Origin: Lachnospiraceae bacterium YSB2008
GTDB taxonomy: Bacteria > Bacillota > Clostridia > Lachnospirales > Lachnospiraceae
Reading direction: 5' to 3'
Length of the DNA stretch: 64,000 nt
Assembly: GCA_000687655.1 (NCBI GenBank)
Contig: JHWR01000003.1
Coordinates: forward strand, 62,001-126,000
This document shows positions 16,918 to 26,187 of this stretch, piece after piece. How positions within the stretch are numbered: position 1 is the stretch's first letter; each line of letters starts with the position of its first letter. A program made the translations under genes and the position numbers. A model generated the notes under the pieces. That model was not told where the DNA came from. It did not search any database and saw only the letters and a program-made list of their open reading frames with translations.

Positions 16918-17511
16918 CTATCTTGGTTGTCCGCAGTTTGGACAGAATTTTGCTCTTGGATCCAGAGGCTGTCCACATTTCGGGCAGTTATTGCTGAGAG
17001 GTTGTCCGCAGGACATACAGAATTTAGCTGCAGTGCTGTTCTGAGTTCTGCACTTAGGACATACCATCATGCCGGCTGCGACCGTAGGACCGGATCCGTT
17101 GATAACCACCTGCTGACCGCCGGTATATATAGCCTTCTCTATAACAGCAAAGATCTCTGAAGGGAGCTTCTTCTGCTGTATAGCGCCATAGCCTGCTGTA
17201 ACTGCCAGAGGCCATGCTATAAACCAGCCTATAGCTCCGGCGCCGATCTTATCTGACCATTGACCTTCACCTATAGTTACGTTCAGAACATCGCTGGTAA
17301 GCATAAAATGAACTGTTATGGCAAGACGTGTACCCGAAATAGTTTTCCATCCGTCCTTAGGCTGGCTTGCCTGAAGAACATATCCGTCAGTGGTAGGAGA
17401 AGATTGTGTCTCCATGTGTTTTTCAAGTCTGCAGAAGGTTTCAACTGCATTTACTATCGCATCCAGTCGGAGTCCCTGTGTCATCCTAAAAGCTCTTGAT
17501 TCATTTCCCAT
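16918..17511 (-). CDS. Protein with C-terminal double zinc ribbon, unknown function
   Basis: 197 aa. An N-terminal region of about 125 residues without a recognised domain (starting MGNESRAFRMTQGLRLDAIV) contains a weakly hydrophobic stretch (AIGWFIAWPLAVTAGYG). Then come two CxxC-type zinc ribbons: CPKCRTQNSTAAKFCMSCG and CPKCGQPLDPRAKFCPNCG. Proteins of this sort are common in Clostridia and mostly uncharacterised. It has its own promoter and terminator, so it is likely monocistronic. It is the last minus-strand gene before the strand switch. Confidence 0.75.
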   Translation of the reverse strand: MGNESRAFRMTQGLRLDAIVNAVETFCRLEKHMETQSSPTTDGYVLQASQPKDGWKTISGTRLAITVHFMLTSDVLNVTIGEGQWSDKIGAGAIGWFIAWPLAVTAGYGAIQQKKLPSEIFAVIEKAIYTGGQQVVINGSGPTVAAGMMVCPKCRTQNSTAAKFCMSCGQPLSNNCPKCGQPLDPRAKFCPNCGQPR

Positions 17512-17535
17512 AAGTATCCCTCCTTTGGTAGTGAT

Positions 17536-17610
17536 ATTTTCTGTTTTTTAATCTCCCCTGAACAGAAAATGTATAGTGTTATTATACTATGCGAGGAGCT
17601 AAATAGTCAA
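17536..17610 (-). promoter_or_regulatory. Promoter and leader inverted repeat of the zinc-ribbon gene
   Basis: Minus strand -35 TTGACT (17605-17610), 18-bp spacer, -10 TATAAT (17581-17586). The 5' leader contains a perfect 10-bp inverted repeat ATTTTCTGTT/AACAGAAAAT (17536-17545 and 17561-17570). The neighbouring bases 17611-17782, upstream of the symporter, show only a weak -10 (TAGAAT at 17699). Confidence 0.65.
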
Positions 17611-17782
17611 ACAATTCAAGGAGGAGTCCGGGAATGAAAGCTTAAGGTGGTATCACAAAACTGAAGGAAAATACTGGCACGTATTTCATTATATATGTTA
17701 GAATGATACATGGCACGTTGTACATGAAAAGAGTGTGCTGGGGTATCAAGTGTTTAGGGTGTTGTAATTAAGGGGACAGACG

Positions 17783-19192
17783 ATGATAACAAAGATTCTC
17801 GACAGTATCGACAGCGTTATGTATTACCCGATACTGATCATAGTTATGACCATAGCAGGAATATATTTTACTGTTCGTACAAAGGGTGTTCAGATACGTC
17901 TCTTTCCTGAGTCTGTCCGTCTGCTCAAGGAACCGCCTGAGGACAAGAAACAGGTTTCATCTCTCCAAGCAATGCTTGTTTCGACTGCATCCAGAGTTGG
18001 TACGGGAAACATAGTGGGCGTTTCGACCGCCATATGTCTCGGTGGACCGGGCGCATGCTTCTGGATGTGGATCATGTGTATAGTAGGTGCATCCTCAGCA
18101 TTTATAGAGAGTACACTTGCTCAGATATATAAGAGAAAGAATTCTGACGGCGAATGCTACGGCGGTCCTGCATATTATATAGAAGGCGCTCTTCATGCAC
18201 CTGCACTTGCTGCTGTTTTCTGTATATTCCTCATTGCAACCTACGCTGTTGGATTTAACCTTCTCTGTTCGTATAATCTTCAGTCTACGTTTGAGACATA
18301 TCCATTTTATAATAAAGCCACACCATTCATAGTCGGCGGAATACTTGCCATACTTACAGGCTACTGTCTCCTGGGCGGAGGAAAGCGTATAGTAAAGCTG
18401 ACCAGCCTTATAGTCCCTGTTATGGGAGTAGCATATGTGGTTATATCACTCATTGTAATCTGCGTAAATATAGTTCATATTCCATCAATGTTTGTGATGA
18501 TATTCAAAGATGCATTTGACTTCAAAGCCATATTCGGCGGTATGGCCGGATCATGTCTTATATATGGTGTAAAAAGAGGTTTATATTCAAATGAAGCGGG
18601 CGTCGGCTCTGCTCCTAACGCATCAGCATCAGCAAAGGTTTCACATCCTGCAAAGCAGGGACTTGTTCAGACCTTATCTGTATATATAGATACACTTCTT
18701 CTCTGTACAGCAACCGCACTTATGTGTCTTTCAAGCGGAGTTGAAAGAAGCGAAGCTGTGTCCGGTGCGCCATATGTACAGAATGCGATAGCAACTGTAT
18801 TCGGCAAGGTTGGCCCGACATTCATAACGGTTGCCATGGTGCTCTTTGCATTTACAACTCTTCTTGGCAATCTTTATTATGTTGATAATGCGCTGATCTT
18901 TTTAAATAAGAAGAAACAGCCGTCAGAGACCTTTATGCACGTGTTCCATATAGGATGCGCAGTTGTTGTTTTCCTTGGCGCTATCATCCCTATGAATGCC
19001 GCATGGGCAGCTGCAGATATTACCATGGGCGGAATGACACTTATCAACCTGCCTACATGCGTGATCCTCGGAAAGATTGCCATAGACACGCTCAAGGATT
19101 ATGAGAAGCAGAAGAAGGAAGGTAAGAATCCTCACTTCCATGCAAAGGATATAGGACTGAACGTCGACGAACTGGATTTCTGGAAAGACTAA
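17783..19192 (+). CDS. Alanine/glycine:cation symporter (AGCS family)
   Basis: 469 aa, polytopic, with about ten membrane segments. Signatures of AGCS/AlsT carriers: STASRVGTGNIVGVSTAI, GGPGACFWMWIMCIVGASSA and KRGLYSNEAGVGSAPNASAS. Imports small amino acids with Na+ or H+. Start ATG at 17783 has AAGGGGACAG upstream. First gene of the plus-strand block; trmB follows after 21 bp, so the pair may be co-transcribed. Confidence 0.92.
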   Translation: MITKILDSIDSVMYYPILIIVMTIAGIYFTVRTKGVQIRLFPESVRLLKEPPEDKKQVSSLQAMLVSTASRVGTGNIVGVSTAICLGGPGACFWMWIMCIVGASSAFIESTLAQIYKRKNSDGECYGGPAYYIEGALHAPALAAVFCIFLIATYAVGFNLLCSYNLQSTFETYPFYNKATPFIVGGILAILTGYCLLGGGKRIVKLTSLIVPVMGVAYVVISLIVICVNIVHIPSMFVMIFKDAFDFKAIFGGMAGSCLIYGVKRGLYSNEAGVGSAPNASASAKVSHPAKQGLVQTLSVYIDTLLLCTATALMCLSSGVERSEAVSGAPYVQNAIATVFGKVGPTFITVAMVLFAFTTLLGNLYYVDNALIFLNKKKQPSETFMHVFHIGCAVVVFLGAIIPMNAAWAAADITMGGMTLINLPTCVILGKIAIDTLKDYEKQKKEGKNPHFHAKDIGLNVDELDFWKD

Positions 19193-19213
19193 ACTGATAT
19201 AGAGGTAAATAAA

Positions 19214-19861
19214 TTGAGACTTAGAAATGTAAAGGGCTCCCGTGAAGCCATAGCAGACAACGAATACTGCATCAAGGATTATGAAGGAAGAAAGGGAAAA
19301 TGGAACGAGGTCTTCGGAAATGATAATCCTATCAAAATAGAAATAGGAATGGGTAAGGGAACCTTCATAATGGAGATGGCGAGAAGGAATCCTGATATCA
19401 ATTTTATAGGTATAGAAAAATACTCATCGGTTCTGATCCGTGCGCTTGAAAAGATGGCAAAGGAAGAGGAGCCACCGAAGAATCTCTTCTTTATAAGAAT
19501 GGATGCAGAATTTATAGAGGATGCTTTTGAGAAGGATGAGGTTTCAGGCATATACCTTAACTTCTCCGATCCATGGCCCAAGAATCGTTATAAGGACAGA
19601 CGACTTACATCCGGCAGGTTCCTTGCCAGATATAACAATATCCTGAAGAAGGATGCAGCTGTCGAGTTCAAGACAGATAATCAGGATCTCTTTTCATTTT
19701 CGGTTGAGGAAGCTAAAAATAGTAAATGGAATGTAGAATATGAAACCAGAGATCTGCATAATACGCCTGAAAATGAAGGAAATGTAATGACTGAGTACGA
19801 AAAGAAGTTCTCAGCCCTCGGAAATCCTATCTGTAAGATGATAATAACGAGAGATTTCTAA
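19214..19861 (+). CDS. trmB: tRNA (guanine-N7-)-methyltransferase
   Basis: 215 aa Rossmann-fold methyltransferase that makes m7G46 in tRNA variable loops with SAM. Motifs: IEIGMGKGTFIMEMARRNP (SAM loop), FIGIEKYSSV and the signature NFSDPWPKNRYKDRRLTSG. The start is TTG at 19214, chosen because AGAGGT lies about 7 nt upstream and the reading MRLRNVKGS matches family N-termini. Confidence 0.95.
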   Translation: MRLRNVKGSREAIADNEYCIKDYEGRKGKWNEVFGNDNPIKIEIGMGKGTFIMEMARRNPDINFIGIEKYSSVLIRALEKMAKEEEPPKNLFFIRMDAEFIEDAFEKDEVSGIYLNFSDPWPKNRYKDRRLTSGRFLARYNNILKKDAAVEFKTDNQDLFSFSVEEAKNSKWNVEYETRDLHNTPENEGNVMTEYEKKFSALGNPICKMIITRDF

Positions 19862-19962
19862 AGAATTCAGCCGGATTTCTGTTATAGTTTTGGAAAAAGT
19901 AACGGATTGAAGCGTAAAAATTGTAAAAATTCAACTAAAATCAAAAAATATGAAAATTTTGG

Positions 19963-19991
19963 TTGATTTTATAAAAAACATATACTATAAT
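19963..19991 (+). promoter_or_regulatory. Promoter of tRNA-Lys
   Basis: -35 TTGATT (19963-19968), 17-bp spacer, -10 TATAAT (19986-19991) in an AT-rich stretch between trmB and the tRNA. The transcript would begin about 30 nt before the mature 5' end. Confidence 0.75.
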
Positions 19992-20028
19992 TCATCAAGT
20001 GTCGAGTCGATAACACTTGACTTTATAC

Positions 20029-20101
20029 GGGCCGCTAGCTCATTTGGTAGAGCACCTGACTCTTAATCAGGGTGTGCGGGGTTCGAGCCCCCGGCGGCCC
20101 A
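20029..20101 (+). tRNA. tRNA-Lys (anticodon CTT)
   Basis: 73 nt. Acceptor GGGCCGC (20029-20035) pairs with GCGGCCC (20094-20100), discriminator A. Anticodon stem CCTGA/TCAGG with loop CTCTTAA gives CTT, which reads AAG. T-arm CGGGGTTCGAGCCCCCG. No encoded CCA. A short weak hairpin followed by eight Ts (about 20117-20152) is the likely terminator. Bases 20153-20276 hold no gene. Confidence 0.96.
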
Positions 20102-20292
20102 CACAGGAGGGCTGAGGACTTAGTTAACCTAGGTTTTTGGCCTTTTTTTTGTGCATTTTAAAATGATACCGCTGAAGCGATTCTTTACTTATTTTATATC
20201 ATATAGTAAGATATTATCGTCAGTTTAAGCATGACATTGGAAAGAGAAAAACAGTTGGCTTTATATCATAATTATTGGAGGTTACAAAGCCT

Positions 20293-21384
20293 ATGAATAA
20301 AAGAATGAAAAGAATACTTGCCTTGGCATTGGTTCTGATATTAGGATTACAGCTCGTGGCTTGCGGATCTGTTGCATCAGGCAAAAGTCCGTTCAGTACT
20401 GTAAAGGAAAACCTTGAAGCTCTCAGGGAGCAGAGAAAGGGTCAGGTTACTGACAGGGAAACAGTCGATACAGATACAGGCAGGGTTGATACCCCTACAG
20501 AGGAGCCTACTACCGAAGCAACCACCGAAGCAACTACTGAGGCAACTACAGAGACAGCATCAAATGGACTTGTAGGCGAATGGCTCTGCTATAAGATGGA
20601 ATCTTCAACAAACAGCGTTTCTGAAGATGACATGAAGAGACTCGGTGATGCCGGAATGTATGTGTACCTTATAGTAAAGGATGACGGAACGGCTCAGTTC
20701 TATCTCTTCAGTACAGGATATCCTCTTACATGGAATGATTCAGCATTCGGAAGTGCAGACGGTTCATATTATAACTCGGTTCCGTATAATCTGGATGGTG
20801 ATGAGCTGGAGATGTACAACGACCAGAGCGGCGACAAGATGTTCTTCAGAAGAGTAAACAACATCCAGTCCATTATAAACGGAAATGGTGATACAGAGCC
20901 TGAGAAAGAAGGCGTTCCTACCCCATCAGGAACATGGGAGGATCATAAGCTTCTCACTCTTAGCTATGCCGTTCCTGATAACTTCGTTCAGGATACAGAG
21001 CTTGGCGAGATCGATGAAGCAAACGGATATTATAATGAATGCTGGGTTCTTTATGATAACGAAAATGACAAGAACGTATATCATTTAATAGACGTTTATG
21101 TATATGATAAGTCAAAAGAAACAAATCCTGACGGAGTAGCTATGCTTGAAGAAGAATATGCATCATCAAAGGATGAGGATTGGGAGTTCAGTGGATTCCA
21201 GGATTCCAGTCTCGATAATATCGGTGCAGTCCGTAAGGCTATGGCATATACTTCGAAGTACAACGCAGGTTATGAATATGTATATCTTTTCGAAGATGAT
21301 ACATATGTATATGAAGTAATCTGTGACGATTATGATGAACTCAGCAATTACAGACTTACATTTGAGAAGAAATTAAGCAGATAA
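20293..21384 (+). CDS. Lipoprotein of unknown function
   Basis: About 363 aa. Basic start, hydrophobic segment and lipobox LVAC (signal ends around residue 24), then an acidic linker rich in Thr, Glu and Pro with TTEA repeats (about residues 65-85). A beta-rich region (GLVGEWLCYKMESS... and MFFRRVN) resembles small domains of Clostridial lipoproteins, and a second domain starts near GTWEDHKLLTLSYAVPDNF. The ATG at 20293 follows GGAGG at 20277. No specific function recognised. Confidence 0.8.
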   Translation: MNKRMKRILALALVLILGLQLVACGSVASGKSPFSTVKENLEALREQRKGQVTDRETVDTDTGRVDTPTEEPTTEATTEATTEATTETASNGLVGEWLCYKMESSTNSVSEDDMKRLGDAGMYVYLIVKDDGTAQFYLFSTGYPLTWNDSAFGSADGSYYNSVPYNLDGDELEMYNDQSGDKMFFRRVNNIQSIINGNGDTEPEKEGVPTPSGTWEDHKLLTLSYAVPDNFVQDTELGEIDEANGYYNECWVLYDNENDKNVYHLIDVYVYDKSKETNPDGVAMLEEEYASSKDEDWEFSGFQDSSLDNIGAVRKAMAYTSKYNAGYEYVYLFEDDTYVYEVICDDYDELSNYRLTFEKKLSR

Positions 21385-21403
21385 TTAAAGATTTGGTTTT
21401 ATG

Positions 21404-21430
21404 CGGGCAGGTTGATTCCTGCCCGTTTTT
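21404..21430 (+). terminator. Terminator of the lipoprotein gene
   Basis: Perfect stem CGGGCAGG/CCTGCCCG, loop TTGATT, followed by TTTTT. Confidence 0.92.
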
Positions 21431-21506
21431 ATGATATCGTTAAATTTCAGTTGAAAGACTTATGATTATTCAAAGTTTTGCATGTCTTAAGTTGAAAGGT
21501 GAACTC

Positions 21507-22898
21507 ATGTATATAGAAGAAAGAGATACCATAGCTGCCATAGCTACAGGAATGGGCAATTCCGGAATCGGAATCGTAAGAATAAGCGGACCGCTTTCCA
21601 TTTCCGTAGCAGATAAGCTTTTCAGAGGCAGGAAAAAAGTAAATGAAATGAACACCTATACTGCGGCATACGGACATGTGGTAGACAGAGAAGGTGAAGT
21701 CATAGACGAGACAGTTCTTCTTCTCATGAAGGGACCGCACACCTATACGACAGAGGACACAGTAGAGCTGGATTGCCATGGAGGAAGCTATGTACTAAAG
21801 AAGGTTCTGGAAAGAGTCGTTGAGTGCGGCGCCAGACTTGCAGAGCCGGGCGAGTTCACGAAGAGGGCTTTCCTTGGCGGACGTATAGACATGTCTGAAG
21901 CGGAAGCAGTTATGGATGTCATAAATGCGGAGAGCGATATGGCACTCAGGAATTCTCTTGGGCAGCTGAAGGGTGACCTCAGAGAGAAGATAATAAGTCT
22001 TCGTGAGAAGATAATATATGAGACAGCATTTATTGAATCAGCGCTGGATGATCCTGAGAATTACAGCCTCGATGGATATAAAGAGAAATTAACAATCATT
22101 GTTGATAACCTTCTGGAATCCGTTGATAGCATGATGACAACATGTGAAAATGGAAGGCTTATCAAAGAAGGAATAAGAACGGCGATAGTCGGAAGACCGA
22201 ATGTCGGAAAGTCTTCCATACTGAATATGATGCTTGGAGAGACCAGAGCAATCGTTACAGATATTGAGGGAACAACAAGAGATACTCTGGAGGAAACTGC
22301 ATCAATAGGAGGAATAATACTCAGACTTATTGATACGGCAGGAATAAGAGATACTGTTGATACTGTTGAAAAGATCGGTGTTGATAAAGCGAGAGAGAAT
22401 ATTGGAAGCGCTGACCTTATACTTTTCATAGTCGACGGTGCAAGTGAAGTAAAGGATGATGATCTTGCCATAATAAATGAGCTTCATGGAAAGAAGGTCA
22501 TAGCACTTATTAATAAGGAAGATCTTCCGCAAAAGATTGATATGGATAAGCTGGAGTCAGAGCTTTCAAATGTTGGCTGCACTGATATAATAAGTATATC
22601 CGCAGTGGAAGAAACAGGAAAAGAACTGCTGTATGACAGGATTCGCGAGCTTTTCTTTAAAGGCGAGATAAAAGTAACTGATCAGATTATAATTACAAAT
22701 GAAAGACATAAGGAAGCACTGGAGATGGCCAGAATAAGCCTGAACCGTGTTAAGGAGAGTATAGCAGATGATATGGGAGAGGATTTCTATACCATAGATC
22801 TGATGGCAGCATATGAGAGTCTTGGCAGGATCATAGGGGAGACCCTGGAAGATGATCTTGCCGATAAGATATTCAGAGAATTCTGCATGGGAAAGTGA
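21507..22898 (+). CDS. mnmE: tRNA uridine-5-carboxymethylaminomethyl modification GTPase
   Basis: 463 aa. N-terminal THF-binding domain (DTIAAIATGMGNSGIGIVRI), helical domain with embedded G domain (G1 GRPNVGKSS, G3 DTAGIRDT, G4 NKED), and the C-terminal FCMGK cysteine motif. With MnmG it forms cmnm5U34 in tRNAs. The ATG at 21507 is chosen because GAAAGGTG lies just upstream; an in-frame ATG at 21462 has no such site. mnmG follows after 12 bp. Confidence 0.97.
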   Translation: MYIEERDTIAAIATGMGNSGIGIVRISGPLSISVADKLFRGRKKVNEMNTYTAAYGHVVDREGEVIDETVLLLMKGPHTYTTEDTVELDCHGGSYVLKKVLERVVECGARLAEPGEFTKRAFLGGRIDMSEAEAVMDVINAESDMALRNSLGQLKGDLREKIISLREKIIYETAFIESALDDPENYSLDGYKEKLTIIVDNLLESVDSMMTTCENGRLIKEGIRTAIVGRPNVGKSSILNMMLGETRAIVTDIEGTTRDTLEETASIGGIILRLIDTAGIRDTVDTVEKIGVDKARENIGSADLILFIVDGASEVKDDDLAIINELHGKKVIALINKEDLPQKIDMDKLESELSNVGCTDIISISAVEETGKELLYDRIRELFFKGEIKVTDQIIITNERHKEALEMARISLNRVKESIADDMGEDFYTIDLMAAYESLGRIIGETLEDDLADKIFREFCMGK

Positions 22899-22910
22899 GG
22901 AACCGGTAAC

Positions 22911-24860
22911 ATGCCGCATGTTGAAGAAAGTTACGATATAGTAGTAGTTGGTGCAGGTCACGCGGGATGCGAGGCTGCGCTTGCTGCAGCAAGGATGGGC
23001 TTCGAAACCATCCTTTTTACAGTGAGCATGGACAGCGTGGCACTTATGCCCTGCAACCCTAACATAGGCGGAAGCTCCAAGGGACATCTGGTAAGAGAGA
23101 TAGATGCACTTGGCGGAGAGATGGGAAAGAATATAGATAAGACCTATATTCAGTCCAAGATGTTAAATGTATCGAAGGGGCCTGCAGTTCATTCGCTCAG
23201 AGCACAGGCTGATAAAGTAGAATATACGAAGGAGATGAGGCTTACTCTTCAGAATGAGCCACGTCTTACACTGCGTCAGCAGGAGGTTTCCGAGCTTATT
23301 GTAGAACCTTTCAATGAAGATGATACCGAGCTTGAAAATGTAAACAATATCGGTGGCTACAGAGCACGTGTTACAGGAATTGTTACCTGCTCAGGAGCTA
23401 TCTACCATGCCAAGGCGGTTATACTCTGTACCGGAGTTTACCTGAAGGCGAGATGTATATACGGAGATACCATACAGGAAACGGGGCCAAATGGACTTAT
23501 GGCAGCAAATCATCTGTCCACATCCATGAAAGATGCCGGCATAGGTATAAGGAGATTCAAGACAGGTACTCCGCCTAGAATAGATAAAAAGTCCGTGGAC
23601 TTCTCTAAGATGCAGGAGCAGAAGGGAGATGAGCGGATCGTTCCATTTTCCTTTGAAAACAGAGAAGAGGATATACGAAGAGAACAGATATCCTGCTGGC
23701 TTACTTATACAAATGAAGAAACACACGAGATAATCCGTGAAAATATAGACCGTTCACCGCTTTATTCCGGAGTTATAGAGGGAATAGGCCCAAGGTACTG
23801 TCCATCAATAGAGGATAAGATCATGAAATTCCCAGATAAAGACAGGCATCAGCTGTTCCTTGAGCCGGAAGGTGAGTTCACAAATGAAATGTATCTGGAC
23901 GGAATGCCTTCATCAATGCCGGAGGATGTTCAATACAGGATGGTGCATACAGTGCCGGGACTTGAAAATGCAAAGATAGTCAGAAATGCTTATGCAATCG
24001 AGTATGACTGCATATCCGCAACATGTCTTAAGCCGACACTTGAATTTGATGATATAGAGCTCCTGTATTCTGCGGGACAGATAAATGGAAGCAGCGGATA
24101 TGAAGAAGCTGCAGCGCAGGGCCTTATGGCAGGTATAAATGCAGCCAGAAAGCTTCAGGGTAAGGATCCGGTAGTTCTTTCGAGGTCTGATGCTTATATA
24201 GGAGTACTGATAGACGATCTGGTTACAAAGGAAACGAAAGAGCCTTACAGAATGATGACAAGCAGGGCAGAATACAGACTCCTGCTCCGTCAGGACAACG
24301 CAGATCTCAGACTTACGGACATAGGCCATGATATAGGGCTTATAAGTGAAGAAAGATACGCTGCATTTGTCGAAAAGAGAAATATCATTGAAAATGAGAT
24401 AGAAAGACTGAAGAAAACCTTTGCGGGCGCAAATGAAGAAGTAAACAATTTACTACAAAAGTACGAAAGTACACCGATAACCTCAGGAATCACACTGGAA
24501 TCTCTTATACGAAGACCGGAGCTTTCATATGAAGCCCTGGCACCGATAGATAAGGACAGACCTGAATATATGGATGGAACAGGAATCTCCAGGGAGATTG
24601 CAGAACAGATAAATATTTCTATCAAATATGAAGGATATATAAAAAGACAGAAGGAACAGGTTGATCAGTTCCTTCGAATGGAAGGAAAGAAGATTCCTGA
24701 CGATATAGATTATTCCAAGGTAAATAATCTTCGAAAAGAAGCCCGTCAGAAGCTTGAAGATGTCAGACCGGTTTCGCTTGGTCAGGCTTCCAGAATTTCG
24801 GGAGTATCACCTGCCGATGTAAATATGTTGATGCTCTATCTCAAATATTCTGCTCACTGA
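22911..24860 (+). CDS. mnmG: tRNA uridine-5-carboxymethylaminomethyl modification FAD enzyme
   Basis: 649 aa, normal for MnmG/GidA. FAD-binding [17 protein letters not shown] (about residues 14-30), the signature [21 protein letters not shown] and the second signature [17 protein letters not shown] are present, with the C-terminal MnmE-binding helices. Partner of MnmE in wobble-uridine modification. Start ATG at 22911. In many bacteria mnmG flanks oriC; here an AT-rich spacer with DnaA boxes follows it. Confidence 0.97.
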   Translation: MPHVEESYDIVVVGAGHAGCEAALAAARMGFETILFTVSMDSVALMPCNPNIGGSSKGHLVREIDALGGEMGKNIDKTYIQSKMLNVSKGPAVHSLRAQADKVEYTKEMRLTLQNEPRLTLRQQEVSELIVEPFNEDDTELENVNNIGGYRARVTGIVTCSGAIYHAKAVILCTGVYLKARCIYGDTIQETGPNGLMAANHLSTSMKDAGIGIRRFKTGTPPRIDKKSVDFSKMQEQKGDERIVPFSFENREEDIRREQISCWLTYTNEETHEIIRENIDRSPLYSGVIEGIGPRYCPSIEDKIMKFPDKDRHQLFLEPEGEFTNEMYLDGMPSSMPEDVQYRMVHTVPGLENAKIVRNAYAIEYDCISATCLKPTLEFDDIELLYSAGQINGSSGYEEAAAQGLMAGINAARKLQGKDPVVLSRSDAYIGVLIDDLVTKETKEPYRMMTSRAEYRLLLRQDNADLRLTDIGHDIGLISEERYAAFVEKRNIIENEIERLKKTFAGANEEVNNLLQKYESTPITSGITLESLIRRPELSYEALAPIDKDRPEYMDGTGISREIAEQINISIKYEGYIKRQKEQVDQFLRMEGKKIPDDIDYSKVNNLRKEARQKLEDVRPVSLGQASRISGVSPADVNMLMLYLKYSAH

Positions 24861-24910
24861 GTACGAATCTGGAATTTGAATTTTATAGATTGATCTGTGA
24901 CGATTAACAG

Positions 24911-24958
24911 GAACGTTTCTGAATTGCTGTTTGCAATTTTCAGAAGCGTTCTTTTTTT
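24911..24958 (+). terminator. mnmG terminator
   Basis: Long imperfect hairpin: GAACG/CGTTC outer and TTCTGAA/TTCAGAA inner arms, with TTGC/GCAA near the loop, then a run of seven Ts. Confidence 0.88.
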
Positions 24959-25015
24959 GCTCTTTTTTATGCTCTATTTTTGAACCCCAAATACCACCCT
25001 TGTTGCTGACTGACC

Positions 25016-25084
25016 CGAGTTATCAACAGGTGGCTATTTACAATCCACAATTTTTGTTGATAACTCGCAATATATTGTGTACAA
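25016..25084. other. Origin-like element: inverted pair of DnaA boxes after mnmG
   Basis: Perfect 13-bp inverted repeat CGAGTTATCAACA (25016-25028) and TGTTGATAACTCG (25055-25067), each containing a perfect TTATCAACA DnaA box, separated by 26 bp that includes a weaker CAATCCACA. TGTGTACAA at 25076-25084 is a further one-mismatch box. The surrounding spacer (24959-25218) is AT-rich and has no gene. The same GAGTTATCAACA occurs in the dnaA-dnaN spacer. An oriC, a DnaA-titration site or a vestige are all possible. Confidence 0.65.
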
Positions 25085-25218
25085 GATTGGCAATTTTCTG
25101 GAAAATTCTCAAAAAAAGCACAAAATTTTGTGTAAGGTATAGGTTTTACTATCTTTTTATATGATAATAAGGTAGAATATTAGGGATTATTCAAAGATTT
25201 TGTTATAAGAGGCAAAAA

Positions 25219-26187
25219 ATGGACTATATAGTACTAGACCTTGAGTGGAATCAGAGCCCGAATGGGAAGAAGGGTGAGCACCCAAGAATGCCATTTGAGA
25301 TCATAGAGATAGGTGCTGTGAAGGTCGATGAGCATATGGGTATCGTCGACAAGTACAGTGCGCTTATCAAACCGAAATTATATAGGAAGCTTCAAAGGCA
25401 GATCAAAGAGATGCTCAGTTATGATGAGAAGGATCTCGCGGAGAAAGGCCGCATATTCCCTGATGTATGTAAGGAATTCCTTGCATGGTGCGGGGAAGAC
25501 TATGCATTTTGTACGTGGGGACCGTCTGATCTCTACATACTTCAGGAGAATATGGCTTTCTATAATATGAAGAAGCTCCCATTTCCACTGAAGTTCTACA
25601 ATGTTCAGCAGATTTATGCAGATGAGTTCATAGAAGACAAGGTTGTATGTAAGCTTGAGAAGGCTGTTAATGATATGAATATCCCTGAGGATATTCCTTA
25701 TCACGCTGCCATAAATGATGCCATATATACAGCAAAAGTCATGGCCACTAAGAAATTTCCGAAATTAAAGGATAAATTTACAATAGATACATTCAGACAT
25801 CCTGTAAAAAAGGATGAAGAGATAGTGTCCTATCATGATGGTTATCTGGAGCAGATATCCGGTGAATACCGAAGTAAGCAGGAAGCTATGGAGGACAAGG
25901 ATATAACAACTATCCTCTGTTGTAAATGCGGAAGGAAATGCACCAAGAAGATAAGATGGTTCCAGAGCAGCCAGCATACAGAGCTTGCTGTGGGAAAATG
26001 CTGGAAGCATGGATATATGCAGGGCAGAATAAGATTTAAGTCTGCCGGTGGAAGTGATGACAATATATTTGTTATCAAGAAGGTGACCAAAATCAGCAAG
26101 AACGGTCTTGTAGAGGTCAGAATAAAGCAGGAAATGCTCCGTGAAAAAAGAAGAGAAAAGAGAAATACTAAAGAGGCTTCTTCTTAA
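25219..26187 (+). CDS. DEDDh-family 3'-5' exonuclease with C-terminal Cys motif
   Basis: 322 aa. Exo I VLDLEWN (residues 5-11), Exo II WGPSDLYIL (about 93-101) and Exo III HAAINDA carry the metal-binding DEDDh residues of RNase T/DNA pol III epsilon-type exonucleases, close to the KapD/SNT1 branch. After the nuclease comes a CCKCGRKC segment with later Cys and His (CWKHG), possibly a zinc site, and a basic C-terminus. The 3' end overlaps the convergent rsmG by 20 bp. Substrate unknown. Confidence 0.85.
   Translation: MDYIVLDLEWNQSPNGKKGEHPRMPFEIIEIGAVKVDEHMGIVDKYSALIKPKLYRKLQRQIKEMLSYDEKDLAEKGRIFPDVCKEFLAWCGEDYAFCTWGPSDLYILQENMAFYNMKKLPFPLKFYNVQQIYADEFIEDKVVCKLEKAVNDMNIPEDIPYHAAINDAIYTAKVMATKKFPKLKDKFTIDTFRHPVKKDEEIVSYHDGYLEQISGEYRSKQEAMEDKDITTILCCKCGRKCTKKIRWFQSSQHTELAVGKCWKHGYMQGRIRFKSAGGSDDNIFVIKKVTKISKNGLVEVRIKQEMLREKRREKRNTKEASS

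Noticed and set aside
17641-17700. T-box-like GGTGGTATCAC upstream of the symporter gene
   Set aside because: No specifier loop, no AGGGTGGNACCGCG core and no terminator were found in the short leader.
17671-17730. Two TGGCACG motifs suggestive of a sigma-54 promoter
   Set aside because: No GC element at the required distance from the GG in either copy.
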